DNA of 64,000 nt, taken from NCBI GenBank assembly GCA_903840165.1, contig CAIMEY010000074.1:1-64000 (forward strand), read 5' to 3'. The position numbers and the translations under genes were made by a program. Below, one piece after another: positions 28,087 through 37,495 of the stretch (positions are counted from its first letter, which is position 1; each line of letters starts with the position of its first letter). Under the pieces are notes generated by a model. The model saw only the letters and a list, made by a program, of their open reading frames with translations. It was not told the DNA's origin and searched no databases. This stretch comes from an uncultured Myxococcales bacterium. GTDB lineage: Bacteria; Myxococcota_A; UBA9042.

Positions 28087-30684
28087 TTACTGCAATTCCA
28101 GGGTCAGTAGCCTCTCGCCGTCATAGGTCGCCACCAAGGTGCCATCCTGGTGTTGGCCCTGAACAGTCTGGGCGAATTCCAGCATTGTTTCAGTGACTTT
28201 TCGCACGACCACGCTGTCACTGCCGCGCAGCTTGCTGCTCCACACCAAGGCGCCATTGTCCTGCTGCCACTCAAGCAATTTCACATGAAAAGTAGCCACT
28301 TCCACGTCATCCAGCAGTTCAGCCACGCCCGCCTGATCCTGAGCGCAAAGGGCCTGCAGCAGTTCCAAGGTGCGCGCCCGCAATCGCGCCGTTCGCGCTT
28401 TGACTTCCAGCCCTGGAGCCGGCGGTCGCGGTGGCAATTCACTTTGGATCTGCGCATGTATGCTGCCATCGCCGCCCAGCTTCTCCCACTCCTGCACCAA
28501 GCTGTCGTCCACCCGGTGCAGGACCGCGCGCAAATAGCCAACGACGCCGAGCAGGCCTTCATCCTTGAGATCGTCCGGCACGTTCTGGACCAGTGCCTTG
28601 TAGGTCTGCGACAAATAACGCAAAAGCAAGCCTTCGATCGGTTCTAGGTCGAGGTCGCGCACGTATTCGTCAAAGGTGCACCACCGTTCGGCCATGTCGC
28701 GCGCGATCGACTTCGGGCGCACAGCGTCATCGGGCAGCCAAGGCTGAACTAGGCAATAGCTGTTCCAATTCGAGTAGATCCACTGCGCTAGCGGTTTGGG
28801 CCAGGTGACCTCTTCCAGCAGGGCCACGCGCTCATCAAACGGAACCCCTTGGGACTTCAAATCCGCAATCACTCTAGTACGTTCCGCTGCTTGCTGCCGA
28901 ATCAGAATCGCCATCGGCTGTTCCAGCACGCTTTCGACCAGCGACACGGCGTCCCAGGCAAAAGCTTCAGGCAACATCGCATCTTCTGTGTGCTGCTGCC
29001 TCAAGGCGTCCAGGGCATGGACCAGCCAAAGGCTCAGCGCATGGTGCAGGCCAAAGTCGTGCTGCAGGTGCTCAGCGGCCACGACTTCGCTGCCTCGGCC
29101 CTCGGCTTTGGGCTGAACCGTTAGGATTTTGGCCTGACGCAAGGCTCGGAACTGCCGGGCGAAATCGCGCCGATGCTGCATGCGTTGGCGGGGCGAATCG
29201 TGGCTTTGGCCAATGAGTTCAGCCAGTTTTCGTACGCCCCCAGGCTGCTTGCACAGCGAGACCAGTAGGCCCGGGTCGACGCGGAAGACCGACTGCAAGG
29301 CCTCTGGGCGCCCGATCTCCAACTTGGCAAAAGTCTCTGCAGTCCAGGGCACATAGCCACGTTCAGGGGGCTTAGCCCTCTGGAACTTGATCATCTTGCC
29401 ATCGCGCCCTAACTTGGCTTCCATCCTACGGTTTTGGATAACGTGTTCCGGCGCCTGCCCGACCACCCAGCCCTGCGTGTCATAGCCTTTGCGCCCAGCG
29501 CGCCCAGCTAACTGTTGGAATTCACGAACGGAATAGAGACGAGTCTGCTCACCATCGTACTTGCACAGGCGGGTCAGCACCACCGTGCGCAAGGGAATGT
29601 TGACGCCGACGCCCAGGGTATCGGTGCCGCACAGAACCCGCAAAAGGCCTTTCTGCGCAAGCTGTTCGACCAGAAGCCGGTAGCGCGGCAAAAGCCCCGC
29701 GTGGTGCAGGCCGATGCCCATGCGCAAAAGCCGCTGCAAGGTCTTGCCGAAGGGACTTGGAAAGACAACATCCTGTAAGGCTTCAGCAATCTGCTTCTTC
29801 TGGTCCTTGCTCACCAGCACAAGGCTCGTCAGGCTTTGGGCCTGTTCAGCCGCCTCGCGTTGGCTGCCAAAGACGACGTACAGGGGGGCTCGGTCCGATT
29901 TGCAAAGATCTTCCACAGTTTCCTGCAGAGGAATCTCACTGTAGCTGTAGTGCAAGGGCACCGGGCGTTGGTCCGAGGTCACGGTCGCCACCGGTCTACC
30001 CGTTCGCTTCTGTAGATCGGCTTGGATGGCCGTGGTGTCACCTAACGTCGCAGACATCAAAAGGAAACGTGTGTTCTTGAGCGTGAGGAGCGGCAACTGC
30101 CAGGCCATGCCGCGGTCACGATCGGCATAGTAGTGAAACTCATCCATAACAACGTGTTGCACGTCCGCGTTATCGCCGCGGGTCAGGGCCATTTGCGCCA
30201 GGACTTCCGCGGTGCAACACAGCACGGTGGCATCGGGATTGACGGTGCCATCCCCGGTCATCAGGCCGACGCGGTGGGCCCCCAACTCCTTGCAAAGCGC
30301 CAGGAATTTCTCATTGACCAGGGCCTTGATGGGCGAGGTATAGACGCTTCGCTCACCGCGGACCAAGGCCATAAAGTGCAAAGCCAAAGCGACCAAGGAC
30401 TTGCCTGATCCCGTGGGCGTCGACAGGACCACGTGCCGGTCGGCCGCCAGTTCCAAGATCGCTTGCTCCTGGTGGTCGTACAACGGCAGGTCGCGCGCGG
30501 CACTCCAGTCCAAAAAAGCCATAAGAGCCGCCTCGTTATCGGGCGGCGTCTGTTCATACAGGTCGGCAAGTAGCGGGATCACTTTGGCTCCAACGCCCAG
30601 GGGCGGGGGCGGCAGCGTAGCCTGGGCAGGCGCAATTGGACAGGGGGAGACCTTTGGACTGGCTAATCGCTTGAGTATGCGCAT
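28087..30684 (-). CDS. Ski2-like DEAD/DEAH-box helicase with DUF3516-type C-terminus
   Basis: An 865-residue cytosolic helicase. Walker A is STPTGSGKS near residue 85. Motif Ia is TSPIKALVNEKF. The DEAH-box position reads MDEFHYYAD, motif III is LMSATL, and motif VI is QLAGRAGRKG near residue 395. The region after the helicase core (RAKPPERGYVPW onward) resembles the DUF3516 C-terminal part of actinobacterial and myxobacterial Ski2-like helicases. An RNA unwinding role is inferred from the Ski2 class. It ends one base before the rlmN start, which suggests a joint RNA-related operon. No Zn or KOW domain is seen. Confidence 0.93.
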   Translation of the reverse strand: MRILKRLASPKVSPCPIAPAQATLPPPPLGVGAKVIPLLADLYEQTPPDNEAALMAFLDWSAARDLPLYDHQEQAILELAADRHVVLSTPTGSGKSLVALALHFMALVRGERSVYTSPIKALVNEKFLALCKELGAHRVGLMTGDGTVNPDATVLCCTAEVLAQMALTRGDNADVQHVVMDEFHYYADRDRGMAWQLPLLTLKNTRFLLMSATLGDTTAIQADLQKRTGRPVATVTSDQRPVPLHYSYSEIPLQETVEDLCKSDRAPLYVVFGSQREAAEQAQSLTSLVLVSKDQKKQIAEALQDVVFPSPFGKTLQRLLRMGIGLHHAGLLPRYRLLVEQLAQKGLLRVLCGTDTLGVGVNIPLRTVVLTRLCKYDGEQTRLYSVREFQQLAGRAGRKGYDTQGWVVGQAPEHVIQNRRMEAKLGRDGKMIKFQRAKPPERGYVPWTAETFAKLEIGRPEALQSVFRVDPGLLVSLCKQPGGVRKLAELIGQSHDSPRQRMQHRRDFARQFRALRQAKILTVQPKAEGRGSEVVAAEHLQHDFGLHHALSLWLVHALDALRQQHTEDAMLPEAFAWDAVSLVESVLEQPMAILIRQQAAERTRVIADLKSQGVPFDERVALLEEVTWPKPLAQWIYSNWNSYCLVQPWLPDDAVRPKSIARDMAERWCTFDEYVRDLDLEPIEGLLLRYLSQTYKALVQNVPDDLKDEGLLGVVGYLRAVLHRVDDSLVQEWEKLGGDGSIHAQIQSELPPRPPAPGLEVKARTARLRARTLELLQALCAQDQAGVAELLDDVEVATFHVKLLEWQQDNGALVWSSKLRGSDSVVVRKVTETMLEFAQTVQGQHQDGTLVATYDGERLLTLELQ

Positions 30685-30881
30685 GATTTACGGGTTCCAG
30701 GCGTCCTAAGTCTCCCTGCCGGTTGCCAGTGCAAAGGTCAAATCGGCTGCGAAATCGGCCAGCGCCGCGGAATTTGCCAACTTTCGAATGCGCCGCCAGA
30801 CTTGGCCGTTGGTGGTCTCTGCCACCGGCCGCGCACGCAGCGGCGGCGACCGCGTTTACGGCTGGTCCTGGGGAGAAATGC

Positions 30882-32102
30882 ATGGAAAAGAGGCTTTTGT
30901 GCCTTGCGGTGCTGTCGAGCTTGCTGGTCTGCGCGCCGGTTCAGGCCCAGTTCGTCGGTTTGTCCATCGACGACAATAAGAACGGCATCTTGCCGCACAT
31001 CAGCGGGCGCATTGACACCTTTGGCGCTGCTGCTCAAGCCACCGGAACGCTCGGCCTTCGTGGCGGCAATAAACAAGATTTCAGCACTTTAGGCACCGGT
31101 GAAGCGTGGGCGGCCCTGGTCTACCGCGACTTGGACCGCGTGCAGGTCGGCGTGACGGGTGCATCCCACCCCAGTCTGACGGCGCCGTCCAGCTATCTCC
31201 GCGCAGCCTATGATGAATTCGCCTTTTCGGCCACCTGGTATCCCCTCACCATCGCCCACAACCATGCGGACCGCCCGGCGGACATGATCGCCTTTGCCGG
31301 CGTGACCTTAGGCTATGATCAGCGGACGTATTTTGGCCTTGCCGACCCGCGTCTGAGCACCGATCGCGTCGTCACGGCGGGTGCCAATGTCTTTGGCCTG
31401 GTCATTGCCCGTCCAGACGGGGAGTTGCCGATGCATATCAACGTCTTGGATGCGAATCTAGGCCTGGAACTCGCCGGCGATGCGGTCAAGAACACCGCTT
31501 TCCGCTTTGGTTTCAATCTTGTGGACGCCACCAACATACAGCTCACGGCCGCAAATGCCGATCACTTTGCGGTTTACCTCGACGCAGCCGCCAGTGCGTT
31601 CGTCTACAAGCCGCCGATTTTCATTGATCATGGCTTTGACTTTAGCGTGCAGTCGGGCTTGGGTGGCTCTGCTGAACTGCACTATTCCAATGCGCGCAAC
31701 CACTTGGGCATTGGTGCCCGCCGCTCGCCCAACCTTGGCGTCACAGCGCAAACCAGTGGTATGGAAGATCGTTACTATATCCGCGGCACGCACGCCTTTT
31801 TCGATGACCAACTCAGCCTCGATGCGCTGGCCTTCGTCGGCAAAGCTACCGCCCACGACAGTGGCACGGGCAAGGAAAGTACGGTAGATATTCGCGGTGT
31901 TGCAGCGGATTTGGGCTACAGCCTGCTGTCCTGGCTCGATGTCGGTTTCCGCGGCGACCTCGGCTACTCGCCCTATTTGAACCTCAGCCGCAGCAGTCCG
32001 GAGCCCAGTACTTCGGTCCTCGGCTTTGACGTCGGCGTCTTCGCCCGCCTAAGCTGGTCCAAAGGTCAGGGTTCTGCAACGGGAATTCCCGGTCCACGTT
32101 GA
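30882..32102 (+). CDS. Predicted outer-membrane protein at head of the MlaC-RND operon
   Basis: A 406-residue secreted protein with a signal peptide ending at VQAQF. The mature part is full of short alternating strands (for example AFAGVTLGYDQRTYFGLA, LDVGFRGDLGYSPY) as in an outer-membrane beta-barrel, with no helices predicted by eye. The start at 30882 follows GGGGAGAAATGC. The upstream in-frame ATG at 30723 adds unrelated sequence. It is 67 bp before the MlaC-like gene and probably belongs to the same operon. I do not recognise its family. It may be the outer-membrane partner of the transport genes behind it. Confidence 0.65.
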   Translation: MEKRLLCLAVLSSLLVCAPVQAQFVGLSIDDNKNGILPHISGRIDTFGAAAQATGTLGLRGGNKQDFSTLGTGEAWAALVYRDLDRVQVGVTGASHPSLTAPSSYLRAAYDEFAFSATWYPLTIAHNHADRPADMIAFAGVTLGYDQRTYFGLADPRLSTDRVVTAGANVFGLVIARPDGELPMHINVLDANLGLELAGDAVKNTAFRFGFNLVDATNIQLTAANADHFAVYLDAAASAFVYKPPIFIDHGFDFSVQSGLGGSAELHYSNARNHLGIGARRSPNLGVTAQTSGMEDRYYIRGTHAFFDDQLSLDALAFVGKATAHDSGTGKESTVDIRGVAADLGYSLLSWLDVGFRGDLGYSPYLNLSRSSPEPSTSVLGFDVGVFARLSWSKGQGSATGIPGPR

Positions 32103-32169
32103 AATTCGCGCCGCTTGCCCCTTGGTCGCTGCCCCGTCACGGCGTGTTGTCTACGCCCGGAGAATCACC

Positions 32170-32787
32170 ATGTTTCAGATTCGTTTCCCTCGCTATCTCA
32201 TCAGTTTGTCCAGCACGGTCGCCGTGTTCGCAACGTCTCAAGCCATGGCCGCAGCACCCGCTGTAGCGCCGGTCGTCCCGGCTGCGGCAGAAGCGGCCGT
32301 TAGTCCCGTAGAAAAGCCGATTCGCACCCTGATTGGTGCCATCCGCTTTGGCAAATTCCCCTTGGCGTTAACGCAGTTAGCTGCTGACGCCCAAGGGCAA
32401 CTGCTGTTGGGGGCTGACTGGGCCAAGGGTAGTCAGGCGCAACGCGATGAATTTACAAAGCTCTTCCAGGCAGTCTTTGCCAAGCAGGCCATGCCCAAGA
32501 TTCAGAAGAACTTTGAGCACTTAGAGTCCATGGTCTACGAAGCGCCCCAAATCACGGGCAATACGGCCAGTCTCAAGTCCGTAGTCACGATTCTGCACGC
32601 CCTCAAGAAGCAAGAGCTCAAGCTGACCTATAAGCTGGCAAAACTTGGGCAAGAATGGCGAATTGTCGACGTGGCGGTCCTCGGCGATTCTATGCTCACG
32701 GGCATTCGCGAGGACCAGGTTGTGCCCATCCTCAAGGAAGGCGGCTGGCCCAAGCTCTTGGAATTGCTCCGCGATAAAGCCAAGTAG
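32170..32787 (+). CDS. MlaC/HpnM-like periplasmic lipid-binding protein
   Basis: A 205-residue exported protein. The signal peptide ends near AMAAAP. The mature part fits the MlaC/Ttg2D family in size and pattern: QRDEFTKLFQAVFAKQAMPKI, a family-typical helix, then a strand pair around VVTILHALKKQELKLTYKLAKLGQEWRIVDVAVLGDSM. MlaC carries phospholipids through the periplasm. In hopanoid gene clusters the homologue HpnM sits next to the RND protein HpnN. Here an HpnN-like RND gene follows 57 bp on, so HpnM-like is the better comparison. GGAGA precedes the start. No hopanoid synthesis genes are in view. Confidence 0.85.
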   Translation: MFQIRFPRYLISLSSTVAVFATSQAMAAAPAVAPVVPAAAEAAVSPVEKPIRTLIGAIRFGKFPLALTQLAADAQGQLLLGADWAKGSQAQRDEFTKLFQAVFAKQAMPKIQKNFEHLESMVYEAPQITGNTASLKSVVTILHALKKQELKLTYKLAKLGQEWRIVDVAVLGDSMLTGIREDQVVPILKEGGWPKLLELLRDKAK

Positions 32788-32844
32788 CCGCAGCTGGACC
32801 AGCAGCTGTCGAACGTCAAGCCATTGGAACTGTGAGGAAATCCC

Positions 32845-35349
32845 GTGAAATGGATGCAACGCTTGATGGCGGCCTACGCCCAACTCTTGCTGAGGCGGCC
32901 CGGCACCTTGCTGCTGATTGTCGCGGCCTTGACGGCGATCTCGCTGTGGGCGGCGAGCCATTTGACCATCAATACCAACCAGTTGGACTTGATTAGCCAG
33001 GACCTGCAGGCCGTCAAAGACGTCAAGCGCGTCGTCGACATGGTGGGGGGCGCGGGGCACCTCATCCTAGCGGTGCGTGGCAGCGATGAGCAGACCATCA
33101 AGGGCGTGGCGGACGACCTTAACGGCTTGCTTGAGGCTGACAAGGCGCACATTCGCCATGTGGTCTACAAGATCTCCACGGAATTTGTTCGGCAAAAGGC
33201 GCCTATGTTCGTGCAGACGGCCGATCTGGAGGAGATTCGCAAGCAGGTAACGGCCAAAATCAAGGACGTCATTCGCCGCGGTTCGCCGTTCTTCATCGAG
33301 CTTAAGCCCACCAAACCTTATGAATTGACACTTGATCCGATTATCGACAAGTACAAGAAGGTCGGCAAGAAGAGCATCGCCGACGACTACTACATCAGCG
33401 AAGACAAGCAGATGGTGATCCTAATCATCAAACCCATGTGGGATTCCAATGACTTGGGCAAGACCGGCGATTTGGTTGAGTCCTTGCGCAAGCAATTCGC
33501 GGCCTACGACAAGAACAACCGGCGTGGCGTGCATTTGACCGAGCAATACGACCGGCAGCCCAGCCGCGATACCAAGCAAGTAGGCTTTGGTTTTACAGGT
33601 AGTTACAAGACAAGCTACGACGATTCCTTTGAGATGAAGGAGTCCTTGGTGCCCACTTCGACGCTGTCCTTTCTCGGCGTCATGCTGGTGCTGATCGCCT
33701 TTCTCGGCCGGCGAATTGGCGCAGTTTTGCTCATTACTTTGGGGATGTTGGCCGGCATTGCCATGACCTTTGGCTTTACCTACGCTGCCGTTGGGCAACT
33801 CAACATGATTACGTCGATTTTGGGCGGCATCCTGATGGGGCAGGGCATCGATTTTGGCATTCACCTGATCTACCGAATTCGCTATTACCTAGGCCAGGGG
33901 CTGGCTTATCGCGACGCGATCGCGCAATCGGTGGAGAATGCCGGCCTAGCTGCTCTGGTCTCCGCGACCGCCAGCGCTGCGTCCTTCTTTGCGCTTTTAT
34001 TCTCTGATTTTCGTGGCTTCTCTCAGTTCGGCCTGCTCGCTGGCTTTGGCACCTTCATCATCGGCGCGGCGATCTTCGTGGTGGCCCCCGCCGTGCTCCT
34101 GCTGCTGGGGCAACGTTGGCCCGGGCTGCCGGCGCGGCTGTGTGGCGTCCAAGCGCCGAGGGTGGAAACGCCTGGAAAACCTGCGAGAATTCCGGTGCCC
34201 AAACTGCTGTTGGGCCTAGCTGGCACGGTGGTGGTCTTGCTCGCCGTCTTCGGGCCCCGCGTTCACTTTGAGTACAACACCCGGGCCTTGATGGTCGAGA
34301 ATCAGCCAAGTGTTCGACTTCAAGACGAAATCGGCGCGCGATTCCAGATGTCTGCCGACCCAGTCGCGATCTATACCAAGGACCTCGCCGATGCGCGCAA
34401 GGTGTATGACGAGCTATATCCCCTCAATATAAAAAAGTATTCTACGTTTGACCAAGTGCTTTCGATGTACACCTTTGTGCCGCCCGCTGCGCAACAGGCT
34501 GCCAATGCGACGGTTTTGGCCGCGTGGAAGCAGGAACTCGCCGACATCGATGCTGACTCGCTTCCGCCCGAACAGCAGGATAAGTACAAGCAACTGCTAG
34601 GTTATCTTGATACCAAGCCCTATGCCTTGGCCGAGGTGCCCGCCCTTTACCGCGACCAGTTCACACATTTGCCGACCACGCGCCCAGAAAACCAAGGATT
34701 TCTTACGTTTGTCTACCCGCAGGTCGACCTATGGGATGGCAAGCAAATGCTGCACTTTGCTGACCAAGTGGAGGAGATCCATACCAAGGACGGTTCGACC
34801 TTCCGCGCTGCAGGGTTGCCTATTCTTTTCGCACACTTGGCGCGCATCGTTCTGCATGACGGCAAGATGTCGGTGGCGCTGACGAGTCTGGTCTTGCTGT
34901 TGATTTTGCTGGTCGATTTTCGTTCGGTCCGCCGCGCCATGCTGGCCCTGGTGCCCCTGGTCTTGGGCGTGGCGGCTATGCTGGGCGTCATGGCCCTGTG
35001 CGGGTGGTCGCTGAACTTCATGAATATCGTGGTCTTTCCCATTGTGCTTGGCTATGGCATCAGCCACGGCGTCTACCTGATGCACCGCTTTGGCGAGGGC
35101 ACCAGTCCCCTGGAAGCGCTGCGGACGGTGGGCGCGGCCGTGCTCTGTTCGACGCTGACGGCGCTGGCGGGGTGGGCTGGCCTGCTGTCGGCCGGACATA
35201 AGGGCCTACAATCAATGGGCATCTTGGCCTGCGTCGGCATGACCTGCACCTTGCTGGTGTCCTTCACAGTGATGCCGGCCGTACTGCAACTGTGGCACGA
35301 TGCCCGGGCGTCTAAGGCCAAGGACCCGGCGGCGCCAGAGGTGTCATGA
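32845..35349 (+). CDS. HpnN-like RND transporter (MMPL family), copy 1
   Basis: An 834-residue inner-membrane protein with a GTG start (TGAGGAAATCCC precedes it). It has the two-fold RND design of helix, large periplasmic loop, five helices, repeated. The TM4-equivalent motif GQGIDFGIHLIYR keeps the proton-relay Asp. The second-half motif GYGISHGVYLMHR has Ser-His instead. HpnN proteins also have the Asp only in the first half. The second loop includes LITFVYPQVDLWDGKQM-like sequence shared with the paralogue at 37389. The partner MlaC-like gene lies upstream. Substrate lipids, perhaps hopanoids or glycolipids, are inferred. Confidence 0.92.
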   Translation: MKWMQRLMAAYAQLLLRRPGTLLLIVAALTAISLWAASHLTINTNQLDLISQDLQAVKDVKRVVDMVGGAGHLILAVRGSDEQTIKGVADDLNGLLEADKAHIRHVVYKISTEFVRQKAPMFVQTADLEEIRKQVTAKIKDVIRRGSPFFIELKPTKPYELTLDPIIDKYKKVGKKSIADDYYISEDKQMVILIIKPMWDSNDLGKTGDLVESLRKQFAAYDKNNRRGVHLTEQYDRQPSRDTKQVGFGFTGSYKTSYDDSFEMKESLVPTSTLSFLGVMLVLIAFLGRRIGAVLLITLGMLAGIAMTFGFTYAAVGQLNMITSILGGILMGQGIDFGIHLIYRIRYYLGQGLAYRDAIAQSVENAGLAALVSATASAASFFALLFSDFRGFSQFGLLAGFGTFIIGAAIFVVAPAVLLLLGQRWPGLPARLCGVQAPRVETPGKPARIPVPKLLLGLAGTVVVLLAVFGPRVHFEYNTRALMVENQPSVRLQDEIGARFQMSADPVAIYTKDLADARKVYDELYPLNIKKYSTFDQVLSMYTFVPPAAQQAANATVLAAWKQELADIDADSLPPEQQDKYKQLLGYLDTKPYALAEVPALYRDQFTHLPTTRPENQGFLTFVYPQVDLWDGKQMLHFADQVEEIHTKDGSTFRAAGLPILFAHLARIVLHDGKMSVALTSLVLLLILLVDFRSVRRAMLALVPLVLGVAAMLGVMALCGWSLNFMNIVVFPIVLGYGISHGVYLMHRFGEGTSPLEALRTVGAAVLCSTLTALAGWAGLLSAGHKGLQSMGILACVGMTCTLLVSFTVMPAVLQLWHDARASKAKDPAAPEVS

Positions 35350-35945
35350 TCTGTAAATGCTCGAAACAAACGGTAGTTCTGCTGGCATTGATCCTGCTTT
35401 CGGCCTGCGGAGCCTCCGTTCAAAGCTGGCAGAGGCCGGACTACGCGGCTGTGGACCAGGGCCGGCTCAAACACTTGGCTTTGCGCATCCAACTGGCCCC
35501 AGCGCCTGAAGATCCGGGCAGTTCGCGCCTGTGGACCCTGCTGGTCCGCCGTTATGTGAATCAACACAGCAACTTCATCATCAAGCCTGTGGCCACCTTG
35601 CCGGCAAGCGCTACAGCCAGTGACCTTTGTCAAGGCCAGGAAGGGATTCTGGATTTGGCCGTACAGACCCTGCCGCGGGACGGGCAACTGCAGGTGACGC
35701 TGCAAGGGCGCCTTGTGCGTTGTGGCGATGAAGTGTTGGTATGGAAAGGTGAAGTTTCTGGTTGCTGGGCCAAGGACGAATCGACGGTGGCTGAGCTACG
35801 GGCGCACTACGTTCAGGAACTCGGCAAGGGCATTGAAGGCCTTGTAGCGCCAGCATTTTTGGCGATCAAAGCTTGGGTGCCGACCCTGCCTAAGCCCGTG
35901 CTAACGGACGCCGATGAGCTCGAGAAGATCGAGATTGGCGACTAG
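35346..35945 (+). CDS. Small lipoprotein coupled to the RND transporter
   Basis: A 199-residue protein with the lipobox LLSAC near residue 21, so probably lipid-anchored. It overlaps the RND stop by four bases (ATGA), so translation is coupled. The mature part is strand-rich with a short acidic C-terminus (LTDADELEKIEIGD). A central Cys pair in SDLCQGQEG and VRCGDE may form a disulfide. It resembles the small lipoproteins called MXAN_6521/LA_1396 family, but I cannot confirm this by eye. A role as accessory outer-membrane anchor for the transport complex is inferred from context. Confidence 0.7.
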   Translation: MICKCSKQTVVLLALILLSACGASVQSWQRPDYAAVDQGRLKHLALRIQLAPAPEDPGSSRLWTLLVRRYVNQHSNFIIKPVATLPASATASDLCQGQEGILDLAVQTLPRDGQLQVTLQGRLVRCGDEVLVWKGEVSGCWAKDESTVAELRAHYVQELGKGIEGLVAPAFLAIKAWVPTLPKPVLTDADELEKIEIGD

Positions 35946-36223
35946 AAAAGCCTGTATAATCGAATAGTTGGCATGTGTATGCCTTCTGTGTTGATTCTGT
36001 GAAGGATGACGGGGCCTTCGCTCAACAAGCCTCATTATTTCCAATAGATCGGGCATTGCTGTTCCCCCTGATCGTTCGGGCTGCCGATGTCCACGCCAGC
36101 TGCCCCGCCGAGTCCCACCACCATCTGCTGTCAACAGCGGACAAGCGCGCGAACCTTGTAGCGATTTCAGTCGGCGACCGGCTGCGAGACGCCACACAAG
36201 GCCCGGCAGCGCACGGAGGTGGG
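35946..36223. other. Intergenic leader before the glycosyltransferase gene
   Basis: A 278-bp stretch between the small lipoprotein and the GT4 gene. An exact TATAAT lies at 35955-35960, but no good -35 box is at normal distance. An in-frame ATG at 35975 would extend the glycosyltransferase by 83 residues. Those are unlike the family, so I treat the region as leader. No hairpin or T-tract was seen. Confidence 0.4.
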
Positions 36224-37495
36224 ATGCACATCGTTCTGGCGACGGACAACTATTGGCCGCGGGTAAGCGGCATGGCCGTGTCGGTGGACACATTTGCGCA
36301 AGAATTTCGAGCAGCTGGCCATGAGGTCAGCATCCTGGCCCCAGACTATCCCGGTGCCCAAGCTCAAGACCTAACCTGCGGACGCCAAGGCGTATTCCGC
36401 TTTGCCTCGTGGCGCCTGTTCTTCTCGCAGGAAGACCGGTTGGTGACCCTTGGTGCGCAAAAGGCGGTGTTTGCGCTGCTCGATCGCCTGCAACCCGATG
36501 TTGTTCATGTGCAAACAGAGCTGCTGATGGGGCGGGCAGCTTGGCGTTGGGCCAAGCGAAACCAGGTGCCACTGGTGATGACGGCTCATACCCATTGGGA
36601 GACTTATATCAACCATTACCTGCCCTTTCCGCCTGCATTTGGTCGGGCGCTGGCCCGTCACATCATGCGCAGCGTGCTGGGGCAGGCGGAGGTCGTCGTT
36701 ACGCCTTCGGAGCCCATGCGACAAGTGCTTGAACAGTATGGAATTTCACGGCCGATCGTCGTTCTGCCAACGGGCTTTCAGGCCAGTGCCTTTGCCCAAA
36801 TCGACCGCGCCCATGCCAAACGAGACTCGTATCTATTTGAAAAATATCCGCAATTGCGCGGTCGACCGGTCCTACTCACGGTTGGTCGCGTTGCCCAGGA
36901 GAAGAACCTGGAATTCCTGCTGCAAGTCGTCGAGCAGCTTGTCCAAGAAATGCCTGATCTTGTTTGGCTTTTGGTTGGTGATGGCCCGTCCCTGGCGGCG
37001 CTGCAGAAGCAGGTCGTGGACCGGGGGCTGGCCAATCACGTGGTGACTACGGGCTACATCTGCCGCGACCAGGTGCAGCACGCCTACGCGCTCGGCGATG
37101 TCTTTGTTTTAGCTTCGGAAACAGAGACCCAAGGGCTCGCGACGATCGAGGCTTTGGGCAGTGGCCTGCCGGTGGTCGCCGTGGACCAAATGGGGTCGAC
37201 GGCCATGTTGGCGGGAGAGCTGGGCGGCTTTCTTGTCCCGGCTGAACTCGATACGTTTGCCTGTAAAGTCAAGGCATTGCTTGAAGATCCGTTGCTGTGG
37301 GCTTGCAAGGCTTCGGGGGCCCTGCAGACAGCGAAACAGTGGGCACCCGCGCAACTATCGGACAAAATGCTCAATGTGTATCAAGGGGTTATCGAGGCGC
37401 ATCGCCAAGCGGCGCGGTTGTTGGTGGGGCAGACGCCGGTGTTGGCTTCGTGCGCCGATCGTGGAGCAATTGCAGCACAGCGGCTAGGACGGTAA
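36224..37495 (+). CDS. GT4 (GT-B fold) glycosyltransferase
   Basis: A 423-residue cytosolic or membrane-associated glycosyltransferase of family GT4. The N-terminal domain opens with MHIVLATDNYWPRVSG, as in lipid glycosyltransferases and sqdX/MgtA-like enzymes. The linker has VTPSEPMRQVL. The C-terminal domain carries VGRVAQEKNLEFLL, VGDGPSLAAL and the EATETQG-like motif ASETETQGLATIEALGSGLPVV with its E7E-type glutamates. The start at 36224 has GGAGGT upstream. The last 107 bp overlap the RND paralogue on the other strand. The sugar acceptor is unknown. Glycolipid synthesis next to two lipid transporters is an attractive inference. Confidence 0.9.
   Translation: MHIVLATDNYWPRVSGMAVSVDTFAQEFRAAGHEVSILAPDYPGAQAQDLTCGRQGVFRFASWRLFFSQEDRLVTLGAQKAVFALLDRLQPDVVHVQTELLMGRAAWRWAKRNQVPLVMTAHTHWETYINHYLPFPPAFGRALARHIMRSVLGQAEVVVTPSEPMRQVLEQYGISRPIVVLPTGFQASAFAQIDRAHAKRDSYLFEKYPQLRGRPVLLTVGRVAQEKNLEFLLQVVEQLVQEMPDLVWLLVGDGPSLAALQKQVVDRGLANHVVTTGYICRDQVQHAYALGDVFVLASETETQGLATIEALGSGLPVVAVDQMGSTAMLAGELGGFLVPAELDTFACKVKALLEDPLLWACKASGALQTAKQWAPAQLSDKMLNVYQGVIEAHRQAARLLVGQTPVLASCADRGAIAAQRLGR

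Noticed and set aside
35955-35960. A full sigma-70 promoter around the exact TATAAT
   Set aside because: The nearest TTGGCG lies only 14 bp upstream, too close for normal spacing.
36001-36223. N-terminal extension of the glycosyltransferase from ATG 35975
   Set aside because: The extra 83 residues do not resemble any GT4 start, and the ATG at 36224 has GGAGGT just upstream.
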